Both the position numbers and the translations under genes were made by a program. The notes under the pieces were generated by a model. That model was not told the DNA's origin, did no database searches, and saw only the letters and a list, made by a program, of their open reading frames with translations. A DNA stretch of 37,221 nt from Akkermansia muciniphila (GTDB lineage Bacteria > Verrucomicrobiota > Kiritimatiellia > RFP12 > UBA1067): positions 1 to 37,221 of the forward strand of contig CAMBQV010000009.1 of the NCBI GenBank assembly GCA_945870145.1. The letters run 5' to 3'. Below, one piece after another: positions 15,780 through 23,416 of this stretch (within the stretch, counting starts at the first letter, position 1; the number at the start of each line of letters is the position of its first letter).

Positions 15780-16931
15780 ATGGAATTTTTTAAACGACGC
15801 AAATTACGTAAGCAGCTCAAGACACTCTTACATCATGCACACACCTTGCGTGCCAGTCGGGAAGATGTCATGACGGCTACTCAGCTCAGCTTCCTCGACG
15901 AACATGTCGGGCGCGTGAAGGCTGTCGTGGACGGCAGTGACATGGAGTCCATGGTCAAGGAGGGCGAGGCTCTTGATGCCTGCCTGACCAAGCTGAACCC
16001 ACCCAAGTCCTACTCGTGGTGGAGTGAGAACTTCGACGTGCTTGTGGTTGCCATCGGCGTGGCCATGGCCTTTCGTGCCTACTTCTATCAGCCCTTCAAA
16101 ATTCCAACTGGCTCCATGCAGCCCACGCTCTATGGAATTCATTCGGAACCGCGTCCTGCCTCGGATGCGACATGGCTTGATCAGCAGCCCGTGAAGTTTG
16201 GCAAATGGTTGATCACAGGCGAGTCTTTTAAGATCATCCGTACCAAGGATCGTGGCACGGTTAGAATTTCAAACAGTGACGGTAGCAAAAATCCTGGGTA
16301 TACACCTGTTGTGGTCGCGGGGAAAGCCTACTATGTGCCGAACGACGTTGTCGAATATGGGATGACTGGACTCAAGGGCGGCGTTCGCAACGGGCAGACG
16401 GTTAAAGCTGGTGATGTGCTTTGGTCAGGCGTGATTTGCTCGGGCGACTTCCTCTTTGTGAATCGCTGGAAGTGGAACTTCTGTCATCCCCAACGCGGTG
16501 AGATCATGGTCTTCTCGACCTCTGGTATTAACCATCTGCAACAGGGGACTCACTATATCAAACGTATGACCGGCACGCCCGGCGACACCCTCCAAATCAA
16601 AGCGCCCAAGCTGGTGGTTAATGGTGAGGCAGTCATGGAACCCGAACGCATCGGACAGATCGCCCGCATGGAGAAGATCGGTGATTGGGCGCCTGCCTAT
16701 GCGGGCTTCAATCCTAGTGGTAACCTCCGCTACAATGACCCAGGAAGAACCCTGGCTACGGAGAATGACATGGTGCTCCTTGCTCCTGGCTACTATTACG
16801 CCATGGGAGACAATAGCTTTAACAGTTTTGATAGCCGTTATTGGGGACCTGTCCCCCAGCGTAACCTGCTTGGCCCGGCCTCTGTCGTACATTGGCCCTT
16901 CACCTCGCCGCGCTGGGGCTGGATTAAGTAG
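15780..16931 (+). CDS. lepB: Signal peptidase I (LepB) with a large insertion
   Basis: A 383-aa membrane serine protease that removes signal peptides. A cytoplasmic N-terminal region (1-80) precedes one membrane helix (about 84-104). The catalytic Ser is Ser112 in PTGSMQPTL. The general base is Lys261 in HYIKRMTGTPGD. The late family box is YYYAMGDNSFNSFDSRYWGPVP. The Ser-Lys distance is 149 residues against about 55 in E. coli, owing to an extra beta-rich segment (about 120-235). Only one membrane helix is obvious before the catalytic domain. It follows lepA as in many bacteria, and its translation may be tuned by the hairpin in the 30-bp gap. Confidence 0.95.
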   Translation: MEFFKRRKLRKQLKTLLHHAHTLRASREDVMTATQLSFLDEHVGRVKAVVDGSDMESMVKEGEALDACLTKLNPPKSYSWWSENFDVLVVAIGVAMAFRAYFYQPFKIPTGSMQPTLYGIHSEPRPASDATWLDQQPVKFGKWLITGESFKIIRTKDRGTVRISNSDGSKNPGYTPVVVAGKAYYVPNDVVEYGMTGLKGGVRNGQTVKAGDVLWSGVICSGDFLFVNRWKWNFCHPQRGEIMVFSTSGINHLQQGTHYIKRMTGTPGDTLQIKAPKLVVNGEAVMEPERIGQIARMEKIGDWAPAYAGFNPSGNLRYNDPGRTLATENDMVLLAPGYYYAMGDNSFNSFDSRYWGPVPQRNLLGPASVVHWPFTSPRWGWIK

Positions 16932-16934
16932 GGG

Positions 16935-16967
16935 GCCGCCGCCTTTGCGGATACGGCTACGGCGGCC
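16935..16967 (-). repeat. Dispersed palindromic repeat, family 1, copy C
   Basis: This is the reverse-oriented family 1 element (minus strand: GCCGCCGTAGCCGTATCC, then GCAAAGGCGGC). Its ends pair as GCCGCC/GGCGGC. It starts 4 bp after the lepB stop and may act as a 3' end hairpin. Confidence 0.6.
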
Positions 16968-16971
16968 AGGG

Positions 16972-17040
16972 GGAGTCAGGAAACAGGAGTCAGAATGGGA
17001 TGTTTATTCTGAATTCTCACTTCTGACTTCTAAATTCTTG
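16972..17040. repeat. Palindromic phrase repeat upstream of the FixC-like gene (family CAGAATGG/ATTCTGA)
   Basis: The element contains TCAGAAT, a 9-nt loop and ATTCTGA, flanked by repeats of 'ttctgac' and 'gagtcagg'. The minus strand of 28745-28811 carries a closely related element. Its last part (TTCTAAATTCTTG) runs into the promoter region of the next gene, where TATAGA near 17046 is a weak -10 candidate. Confidence 0.6.
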
Positions 17041-17066
17041 AAGGTATAGACACAAAGGAGTCATTT

Positions 17067-18932
17067 ATGAGCGAAACAGTCGAACGTCAGCGGATGGATG
17101 CGGATATTGTTTGTGTAGGGTTTGGACCTGCGACAGCGGGTTTTCTCACAACCTTGACACGCGCGATGATGAACCCCAATGGCACTCCCGCTTTTGAGAG
17201 CAAAGTGATGCCCGGTATGCCCTTGCAGGTGCTCTGTTACGAACGCGCAGATGATATTGGCTTCGGCTGTTCCGGCATCGTTTCCTCGGCCCGCGCCATT
17301 AAGGCTTCCTTCCCGGACCTCGACCTCGCCAAGGAAATTCCCAATGCCACGACCGCTGCGACTGAACACGTCGTCTATCTTCATGACCCGCTGGGCGCCA
17401 GCAATCGCACAGCTAGTACGAAGTTTGTAGATTTCGCCTTCAAAGTCGGCAGTGTGATCATGAAGAAGGGGCCCTTCTCTGCTGAATTGCCCTGGATCCC
17501 TGGCTTCCTCCGGAAGCATCACGGCCTCGTCACTTCGATGGGCGCTTTCATGTCCTGGGTCGGCAGCCAGATCATGGGCTCCGGACTCGCACAAATTTGG
17601 CCTGGCACGCCGGTGAGCGCTCCGATCATGGAGGGCGATAAGGTTTTGGGTGTGCGCCTCGCAGACCAAGGCGTGGACAAAAAAGGCACCCCCGATCCCG
17701 CCGCCTATATGCCAGGCATGGATGTCCATGCACGCCTGACCGTGGTCGGTGACGGACCTGTCGGTTCCGTGGGTCGCAAGCTCGATCAGCATTTTGGCCT
17801 CCCCGAAGGCAACCATCAGCATGACTGGGCTGTGGGCATGAAGGCCGTGGTCGAACTGCCGGAGTCCTGCACGCTGAAGCCAGGAACCGTCATTCACACG
17901 CTCGGCTATCCTGAGCCTGAAATTTTCGGCTTCCTCTATGTCTATCCCGATCGCACCGCCTCTATGGGTATCTTTGTCCCCTCCTGGTTCGCGACGCCTA
18001 TCCGTACCAGTTATCGTTATCTCCAGCACTGGATGCAGCATCCTACCATCTGGCAGCACATCCAGGGCGGTACGCTTCGCTCCTGGGGTGCGAAGTCCTT
18101 GCAGGAATCGGGCGTCCGTGGCGAGCCTTTCCTCGTGGGCGACGGCTTTGCGCGTATCGGCGAAGGCTCAGGCACCACGAACGTTCTGACCAACTCGGGT
18201 GTGGACGAAGCGTGGCGCAGCGGCGTGTTGCTAGCCGAAGGCGTGATCGAGATTTTGAAGCGCGATGGCGAATTCAGTAAGGGTGCTTTGACCGCTGCAT
18301 ACGAACAGCGTCGTCGTAACGATTCACTCAACAAGGAACTCCAATCCGCCAAGAAGGCGCGCGATGGTTTCCAGAGTTGCTTCATGGTCGGCATGATGGG
18401 CACTGGCATGACCGGCATCACGGGAGGCCTCATCAATCTGCAGATGGGCAAGTCCAAGCCGCCCTCACAGATGATTAAGACCATGTCCAGCGTCTGTGGG
18501 CCGCGTATTTCCGCAACACAGCTCAAGCAGGTCACAGAAGAGTGCGCCAAGTCCAAGCAGCCTTTGCATGACGCGCTGATGGATCTGGCAGGCTGGCCAC
18601 CGATTCCCTTTGATGGCACGCTTCTCATGTCGCACCAGGATGTCCTCTTCAAAGGCGGCAAGGTTCAGGCCATGGGCGGCTTTGCCGACCACGTCACATT
18701 TGCGGATCCTAAGCTTTGCGCTACTTGCACCGAGCGCACCTGTATTGAGATTTGCTCCGCCCAGGCGCTCATGCCCGGCGAAGAGGGCGGCACGCCTGAC
18801 TTCGACCGTGAAAAGTGCATCCACTGTGGCGCCTGTATTTGGAGCTGCTCACGCGCCCTGCCCAAAGATTTTGAAAGCGCCAACATCGTCTTCAGCGCCG
18901 GCTCCGGCGGCCTCCACTCGAACGAGAACTAA
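17067..18932 (+). CDS. ETF-QO/FixC-like FAD-dependent oxidoreductase with a C-terminal ferredoxin domain
   Basis: A 621-aa flavoprotein. The N-terminus (DIVCVGFGPATAGFLTTL) is a Rossmann FAD-binding motif of the geranylgeranyl-reductase/ETF-quinone-oxidoreductase type. GDGFARIGEGSG is the second FAD-contact region, followed by GVDEAWRSGVLLAE. The C-terminal ~75 residues hold two cysteine groups: C551-x2-C554-x4-C559-x3-C563 and C584-x2-C587-x2-C590-x3-C594, the second a standard [4Fe-4S] motif. Canonical ETF-QO has one cluster; this one could hold two. The role is probably electron transfer between a flavoprotein and quinone or another carrier, but no etfAB or dehydrogenase gene is nearby. 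AAAGGAG lies 7 nt before the ATG. The gene converges on queC. Confidence 0.85.
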   Translation: MSETVERQRMDADIVCVGFGPATAGFLTTLTRAMMNPNGTPAFESKVMPGMPLQVLCYERADDIGFGCSGIVSSARAIKASFPDLDLAKEIPNATTAATEHVVYLHDPLGASNRTASTKFVDFAFKVGSVIMKKGPFSAELPWIPGFLRKHHGLVTSMGAFMSWVGSQIMGSGLAQIWPGTPVSAPIMEGDKVLGVRLADQGVDKKGTPDPAAYMPGMDVHARLTVVGDGPVGSVGRKLDQHFGLPEGNHQHDWAVGMKAVVELPESCTLKPGTVIHTLGYPEPEIFGFLYVYPDRTASMGIFVPSWFATPIRTSYRYLQHWMQHPTIWQHIQGGTLRSWGAKSLQESGVRGEPFLVGDGFARIGEGSGTTNVLTNSGVDEAWRSGVLLAEGVIEILKRDGEFSKGALTAAYEQRRRNDSLNKELQSAKKARDGFQSCFMVGMMGTGMTGITGGLINLQMGKSKPPSQMIKTMSSVCGPRISATQLKQVTEECAKSKQPLHDALMDLAGWPPIPFDGTLLMSHQDVLFKGGKVQAMGGFADHVTFADPKLCATCTERTCIEICSAQALMPGEEGGTPDFDREKCIHCGACIWSCSRALPKDFESANIVFSAGSGGLHSNEN

Positions 18933-18939
18933 GCAGTAC

Positions 18940-18959
18940 GGGTAGGCGATCGCCTACCC
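18940..18959. repeat. Perfect 20-bp palindrome at the 3' junction of convergent genes
   Basis: GGGTAGGCGATCGCCTACCC is fully self-complementary with no loop and contains the octamer GCGATCGC. It lies between the stop of the FixC-like gene and the end of queC and overlaps the queC stop codon. There is no T-run on either side. Confidence 0.7.
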
Positions 18960-19661
18960 TTGCTTACGATACTTCGCAAGCCCCCGTGCGCGCAATATGC
19001 ACGCGGGACAGGTGCCGCAGCCTCTGCCAATAATGCCGTTGTAACAGGTCAGCGTGTTCGCTTCGATATAGTCCAGGAGTCCCAGCTCATCCGCAAGCGC
19101 CCAGGTCTGGGCCTTATCCAGCCACATAAGTGGCGTATGGATGCGGAACTCATACTCCATCGCAAGGTTGAGCGTGGCATTACATGATTTGATAAAAACA
19201 TCGCGGCAGTCTGGATAGCCGCTCGAGTCGGTCTCGCAGACCCCGGTGTAGAGATCATGAATGCCGCGCTGCTTGGCGACAATCGCCGCCATGAGGAGAA
19301 ACATCATGTTACGTCCGTCCACGACCGTGTTGGGAAGCGTGGTGGTTTGGACCCCGGTGACCGGATTGACCGTATTGACCAGCGGGGAGATTTCGATGCC
19401 GGGATTGAGCAACGCACTTTGTGTTAACTGCGCATAGCCCTCGATATTCACGATGCGATGGTTCGTCACCCCCAGCTCCTTGGCGATCTTCCGGGCGACT
19501 TCTATCTCCAGGGCATGGCGTTGTCCGTAGGAGAATGTAATGCACGCGACGTTCGCCTTGCCGTGTTCACGTTGGGCCAGGGCCAGGCAGGTCGTGCTGT
19601 CCTGTCCGCCGGAAAAGATCACCAATGCCCGAAGGGCTTTGTTTTGGATGGGCTCGTTCAT
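18954..19661 (-). CDS. queC: 7-cyano-7-deazaguanine synthase QueC
   Basis: QueC converts 7-carboxy-7-deazaguanine to preQ0 with ATP and ammonia, in queuosine biosynthesis. The PP-loop is SGGQDSTTCLA, followed by TFSYGQRH, VDGRNMMFLL, the GVCETDSSGYPDCR active-site stretch and the zinc motif CYNGIIGRGCGTCPAC with four Cys. Three ATGs are possible (19673, 19670, 19661). I chose 19661 (MNEPIQNKALRALVIFSGG, 235 aa) because the upstream -10 box TATGAT lies exactly 7 nt before it, whereas the two earlier ATGs fall on or next to that -10 box. No other queuosine gene is adjacent. No preQ1 riboswitch is possible on such a leaderless mRNA. Confidence 0.96.
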   Translation of the reverse strand: MNEPIQNKALRALVIFSGGQDSTTCLALAQREHGKANVACITFSYGQRHALEIEVARKIAKELGVTNHRIVNIEGYAQLTQSALLNPGIEISPLVNTVNPVTGVQTTTLPNTVVDGRNMMFLLMAAIVAKQRGIHDLYTGVCETDSSGYPDCRDVFIKSCNATLNLAMEYEFRIHTPLMWLDKAQTWALADELGLLDYIEANTLTCYNGIIGRGCGTCPACILRARGLAKYRKQG

Positions 19662-19668
19662 GTGCGTC

Positions 19669-19698
19669 ATCATACAAAACTCGCCTCTCCCAGCGCAA
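19669..19698 (-). promoter_or_regulatory. Promoter of queC, placed for a leaderless mRNA
   Basis: On the minus strand TTGCGC (19693-19698) and TATGAT (19669-19674) are separated by 18 bp. The -10 box ends 7 nt before the ATG at 19661. The -35 box lies only 9 bp from the -35 box of the divergent DUF1080 promoter. Confidence 0.6.
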
Positions 19699-19707
19699 CC
19701 TTAAAAC

Positions 19708-19736
19708 TTGTCGTAAAACGCCATTGTTGGTATTTT
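19708..19736 (+). promoter_or_regulatory. Promoter of the DUF1080 gene, placed for a leaderless mRNA
   Basis: TTGTCG (19708-19713) and TATTTT (19731-19736) are 17 bp apart. The -10 box ends 7 nt before the ATG at 19744, and there is no Shine-Dalgarno sequence. It is back-to-back with the queC promoter. Confidence 0.55.
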
Positions 19737-19743
19737 AATACAC

Positions 19744-20415
19744 ATGAAGTTTCTCTCCCTTATGTTCCTCTTAGTCTCTGCGTTCTCTGCCCAGGCTGAG
19801 ACGCGTGTGCTCTTTAACGGCAAGGATCTCTCCGGCTGGAAGTTCGCGGATATCTGGGGCAATAGCAAGGTCGAAGTCCTGTCGAACGGCGTGGTCTCCT
19901 GCGGTATCGGCAAGCCTCTCTCGGGGATTGCCTATACCAACCCTTTCCCCACGATGGCTTACGAAGTGAAGGTGGAGGCCATGCGCAAGGCGGGCTCTGA
20001 CTTCTTGATCGCCATGACGCTCCCTGTGGAGTCCAATGCCTGCACCGTAGTCATCGGCGGCTGGGGTGGAGGACTTTGCGGCATCTCTTCAATCGACTTC
20101 ATGGATGCCGCGGAGAACGGCTACTCCTCCGGCGTCTCCCTGACAAACAATATCTGGTATACCTTGCGTGTCCGTGTCACACCCGGACTCTTGGAGGTCG
20201 CCCTGAATGACACGCTCTATACAGCCAAGGTGCCATTTGAGAAGAGTTCGCGCTTCTCCCTGCGCTCAGGCAGTGACATTGATAAGACCTTGCCCTTCGG
20301 ACTCGCCACCTACGAAACCCACGCCCTCTGGCGTAACCTGACGGTGACCAGCCCGTCGCCTGCGGCGCCGAAGGTGCAGTCGGCAGTAGCAGTTGGCAGT
20401 TCCGTAGTCCCGTAG
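19744..20415 (+). CDS. Secreted DUF1080 (3-keto-disaccharide hydrolase-type) protein
   Basis: A 223-aa exported protein. The signal peptide MKFLSLMFLLVSAFSAQAE is cleaved at AQA. The mature start ETRVLFNGKDLSGWKF is the hallmark of the DUF1080/3-keto-disaccharide hydrolase family, a concanavalin-like beta-sandwich common in PVC bacteria and usually linked to carbohydrate metabolism. The middle (SDFLIAMTLPVESNACTVVIGGWGGG) and the end (YETHALWRNLTVTSP) follow the family pattern. The last ~12 residues (QSAVAVGSSVVP) are encoded by the phrase repeat 'ggcagtagcagttggcagt', which continues past the stop, so the C-terminal tail is probably not ancestral. The substrate is unknown. Confidence 0.85.
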   Translation: MKFLSLMFLLVSAFSAQAETRVLFNGKDLSGWKFADIWGNSKVEVLSNGVVSCGIGKPLSGIAYTNPFPTMAYEVKVEAMRKAGSDFLIAMTLPVESNACTVVIGGWGGGLCGISSIDFMDAAENGYSSGVSLTNNIWYTLRVRVTPGLLEVALNDTLYTAKVPFEKSSRFSLRSGSDIDKTLPFGLATYETHALWRNLTVTSPSPAAPKVQSAVAVGSSVVP

Positions 20416-20475
20416 TACCCAGGTTCCATCGAATGAAAAAATAAGGCAATAAGGCAATCACGCAATAAGGCAATT
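20378..20475. repeat. Phrase-type repeats overlapping the DUF1080 stop and filling the spacer
   Basis: Two words are used. 'ggcagtagcagttggcagt' followed by 'ccgtagtcccgtagtaccc' covers the end of the coding sequence. Three copies of AATAAGGCAAT (near 20442, 20450 and 20464) follow in the gap before the AddB-like gene. Confidence 0.6.
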
Positions 20476-20497
20476 CCTCACCCGCCCCTCGGAGAAA

Positions 20498-23416
20498 ATG
20501 TTGATACCCCCTGTGTACATAAACCCCCGCATCCCGTTGGTCAAGGCTGTCACCGCTTGGCTGGTGGGAGAGGTCCGCACAACGCCCTCGGGCGTCAAGT
20601 CCCTCGCGCATCTTCTTGTCATTGTCCCCACACGGCAGGCTGGACGCCGCCTTCGCCTCGCCTTGGCGGAAGCGACCGGCGGTTGCCTCCCGCCCATGAT
20701 ACGCCTCCCATATCAGGTGATCGTCCCCGCGCAAGCACCGGACCTCTCGGTGGCCACGCCTGCGGAGACGATCGCGTGCTTGAGTCACCTGCTCATGGAC
20801 CTCGACTTGCGGGATTTTCCAAACCTCTTCCCGGAAAAAGGCAGGCCCACCCAGAAATCCTTTTCCTGGGCCCTCGGCGTGGCTGGCCAACTGAATGAGC
20901 TTTGGTCTATGCTCCAGGAAAACGGACTGACCATGGAGGATGTCGCAGGCTCCATCGCCACGATCCTCGAGGACGAAACCTTGGATGTCGAGGTGGAACG
21001 CTGGAAAGATCTGGCTGAAGTGGAACGGCGTTTCTTTTCGCTGTTGAAGGAGAAGGGGCGTACCCCACCCTCGCTCGTGCGTAAGTTCGCGATTGACCGT
21101 CCGTTATGCCCCGCAGGTATTGAGCGCATCATCCTGCCGAGCTTGGCCGATGCTCAGCCCGCGCTCTATCCTGTCCTGGAAAAACTCGGCGTCATATGTC
21201 CCGTGACCGTCTTGATTCACGCCGACCCTTCACAGGCTTCGTGCTTTGATCGCTGGGGACGTCCCGAGCCGAGCCAGTGGCTGGGTGAACACGCGCCGCT
21301 CCTGCCTCTGCAGGATGAGGATATCGTGCTGACCGCGAACAGCGCCGAACAGGCGCGCCTAGTGGCTCGCGCGTTTGCTCAGGTCCCCGCTTCGGAGGAG
21401 GTTCCTTCGCTGGGCTTGGCCGATGAGACTCTCTTCAGCGAACTTCAGTCCGCCTTTCTCTCCCTCGGCCTGCGTCTTCATAATCCTGCGGCCTATCCGC
21501 TCTCGACCTCATCGCTGGGACGCCTGATCCACCAGCTCGAACGCCTCTGCAGCCAGCCGCGCTTTACCGTGTTGGCCGCCTTTTTGCGCGAGGCGGATGT
21601 CCTGTGCTGGCTCGAAAATCGCTTCGCCTCGCTTCCGGACTTCGCCTATACCGATGTGCTGCGCGCCTTGGATGAACTCCAGAACACCCACCTGCCACAG
21701 ACGCTGGAGGAGATCTTCCGCTTCTCGGCTCAGGCGTGTGCAGATGAGACCTATTCCGCAAACGCCAAACGCAGATGGACTCATCTGCGCTTGGCGCTTG
21801 AGGCGGTGCGCGATCTGCTCGACCCCAAAGGCCGTTCCCGTCTGCTTCACCTGACTGCCATGCTGCAGACGATCTTCCAGCCCCGTACCATGGAGGAAAC
21901 CAAACCCGGTGATCGCGAACTGGCCGCCGCCGCGACTGCTGCGCAGGATGTCTTCCAGGCCTTCACCTCGCTGCTCGTCACTGAAACGCTTGATGAGGTT
22001 CAGCAGTCACAGCTTGTCGAATCGCTGCTCTCAGAGGCCACCTATCAGCTTGAGCCGGATGATCCCGAGGTGCTCTTGACCGAGGGTTGGCTCGAACTCC
22101 CCTGGAGCCCGGCGCAGGAGCTGCTCATCACCGGCTTCAACGAGGGATGTGTCCCTGACGCTGTCGTGGGGCATGCCTTTTTGCCGGATGTGTTGCGGAA
22201 GGGACTCGGCCTCACCTGCAATGACCGCAGGGCCGCCCGCGACACCTATCTGCTCCATGCGCTACTCACGTCCCGTGCGCCCCATGCCGTGCGCCTCACC
22301 CTTGAACGCGTCTCGGGCCGACATGATGTCCGCAAGCCTTCTCGCCTGCTCTTCCTCTGTGATGAGGCGACCCTCGCACGCCGCGCCAAGGCGCTCTTCC
22401 GCGATGCCGAGACCTCGGCCACAGGCCATCCCCGGTCCCTGCCCGAGGCGTGGCGTCTGGCCTTGCCCATTCCTAAAAAGTCGCTGGACACCCTGGCGGC
22501 CACCTCCTTCAAGTCGTATCTGGCTTGCCCCTTTACCTTCTACCTCAGCAACGTCTTACGCATGAAGTCCTGTGATGACCGCATGGCCGAGATGGACGCC
22601 ATGACCTTCGGTAACCTCTGTCATGACGCCTTGGAACGCTTCGGCACTTCTACGCTCAAGGATTCGATCCAGCCGACCGTTATCGCGGACTTCTTGGAGG
22701 CTGAGGTCTGGGCAAGCGTGCGAAAGCAATACGGCGAGGACCTTCCTGCGGTTATCCACCTCCAGGCGCTCTCGGCCTGTGAACGCTTGCGCTTCTTCGC
22801 CACCGCACAGGCGCTTCTGCGATGCGAAGGACGCGAGATCAAAAAGGTCGAAGAGCCCCTCAAGCTCAAGCTCGATAATTTTTCAGTCACCGGCCGCGCG
22901 GACCGCATCGACTATTGCAAGGAGACCGACACCTGGTATCTGCTGGACTACAAGACGTGGGACAAGCTCGGCAAGGAGAATGGAATTCCGCGCTTTGCCT
23001 CCTCCAGCGCCGCGGACCTCGCCGGTGCCGCGGAACGGGGCATTGAATCATTTACCTTCGTGGAGAAGCAGCGGGTCTGGATTGATCTGCAGTTGCCGCT
23101 CTATCTGCTCATGGCCCAGGCAAGCGGACTCGTACCGGAAGGCGCCCGGGTAGAGTGCGGCTACTTCGTGCTCGGTGAAACTGCGGACGAAACACGCTGT
23201 GTCACCTGGGATTTTTCGGGGTATCGCACCGAACTCGTTCAAACGCTTGAGCAGGCGATCAGAGGGCTTCGCGCTGGATGCTTCTGGCCGCCCTCTCCCA
23301 AAAATGCCTGGGAATATGACTTCGCCTCGCTCGTCCTCGAAAGCCCGGAACAGAGTATCTCAGCAGCCTGGCTCGAAGACCAGAAGGCCCGTCTCGCGAA
23401 GGGAGGTCAGCCATGA
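20498..23416 (+). CDS. addB: AddB-like helicase-nuclease subunit (PD-(D/E)XK nuclease)
   Basis: A 972-aa protein, probably the B subunit of an AddAB-type double-strand-break resection enzyme. The N-terminus (HLLVIVPTRQAGRRLRLALAEA) corresponds to the helicase-like start but lacks a GxxGxGKS/T Walker A, so it should be ATPase-inactive. A RecB-type nuclease domain closes the protein: FKSYLACPFTFYLSNVLRM, FGNLCHDALERFG (His), FSVTGRADRID (Asp) and WYLLDYKTWD (Asp, Lys). The C-terminal cysteine group that holds the iron-sulfur cluster in B. subtilis AddB is not seen. GGAG lies 3 nt before the ATG, an unusually short spacing. It overlaps addA by 4 bp (ATGA). Confidence 0.85.
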   Translation: MLIPPVYINPRIPLVKAVTAWLVGEVRTTPSGVKSLAHLLVIVPTRQAGRRLRLALAEATGGCLPPMIRLPYQVIVPAQAPDLSVATPAETIACLSHLLMDLDLRDFPNLFPEKGRPTQKSFSWALGVAGQLNELWSMLQENGLTMEDVAGSIATILEDETLDVEVERWKDLAEVERRFFSLLKEKGRTPPSLVRKFAIDRPLCPAGIERIILPSLADAQPALYPVLEKLGVICPVTVLIHADPSQASCFDRWGRPEPSQWLGEHAPLLPLQDEDIVLTANSAEQARLVARAFAQVPASEEVPSLGLADETLFSELQSAFLSLGLRLHNPAAYPLSTSSLGRLIHQLERLCSQPRFTVLAAFLREADVLCWLENRFASLPDFAYTDVLRALDELQNTHLPQTLEEIFRFSAQACADETYSANAKRRWTHLRLALEAVRDLLDPKGRSRLLHLTAMLQTIFQPRTMEETKPGDRELAAAATAAQDVFQAFTSLLVTETLDEVQQSQLVESLLSEATYQLEPDDPEVLLTEGWLELPWSPAQELLITGFNEGCVPDAVVGHAFLPDVLRKGLGLTCNDRRAARDTYLLHALLTSRAPHAVRLTLERVSGRHDVRKPSRLLFLCDEATLARRAKALFRDAETSATGHPRSLPEAWRLALPIPKKSLDTLAATSFKSYLACPFTFYLSNVLRMKSCDDRMAEMDAMTFGNLCHDALERFGTSTLKDSIQPTVIADFLEAEVWASVRKQYGEDLPAVIHLQALSACERLRFFATAQALLRCEGREIKKVEEPLKLKLDNFSVTGRADRIDYCKETDTWYLLDYKTWDKLGKENGIPRFASSSAADLAGAAERGIESFTFVEKQRVWIDLQLPLYLLMAQASGLVPEGARVECGYFVLGETADETRCVTWDFSGYRTELVQTLEQAIRGLRAGCFWPPSPKNAWEYDFASLVLESPEQSISAAWLEDQKARLAKGGQP

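Noticed and set aside
16935-17040. Rho-independent terminator after lepB
   Set aside because: The hairpin is strong but no T-run follows. It is better described as a dispersed palindromic repeat, though it may still affect 3' ends.
17061-18059. A 332-codon frame on the minus strand, antisense to the FixC-like gene
   Set aside because: It is a shadow of a GC-rich coding gene with strong family motifs on the plus strand; the antisense product has no recognisable domain or start signal.
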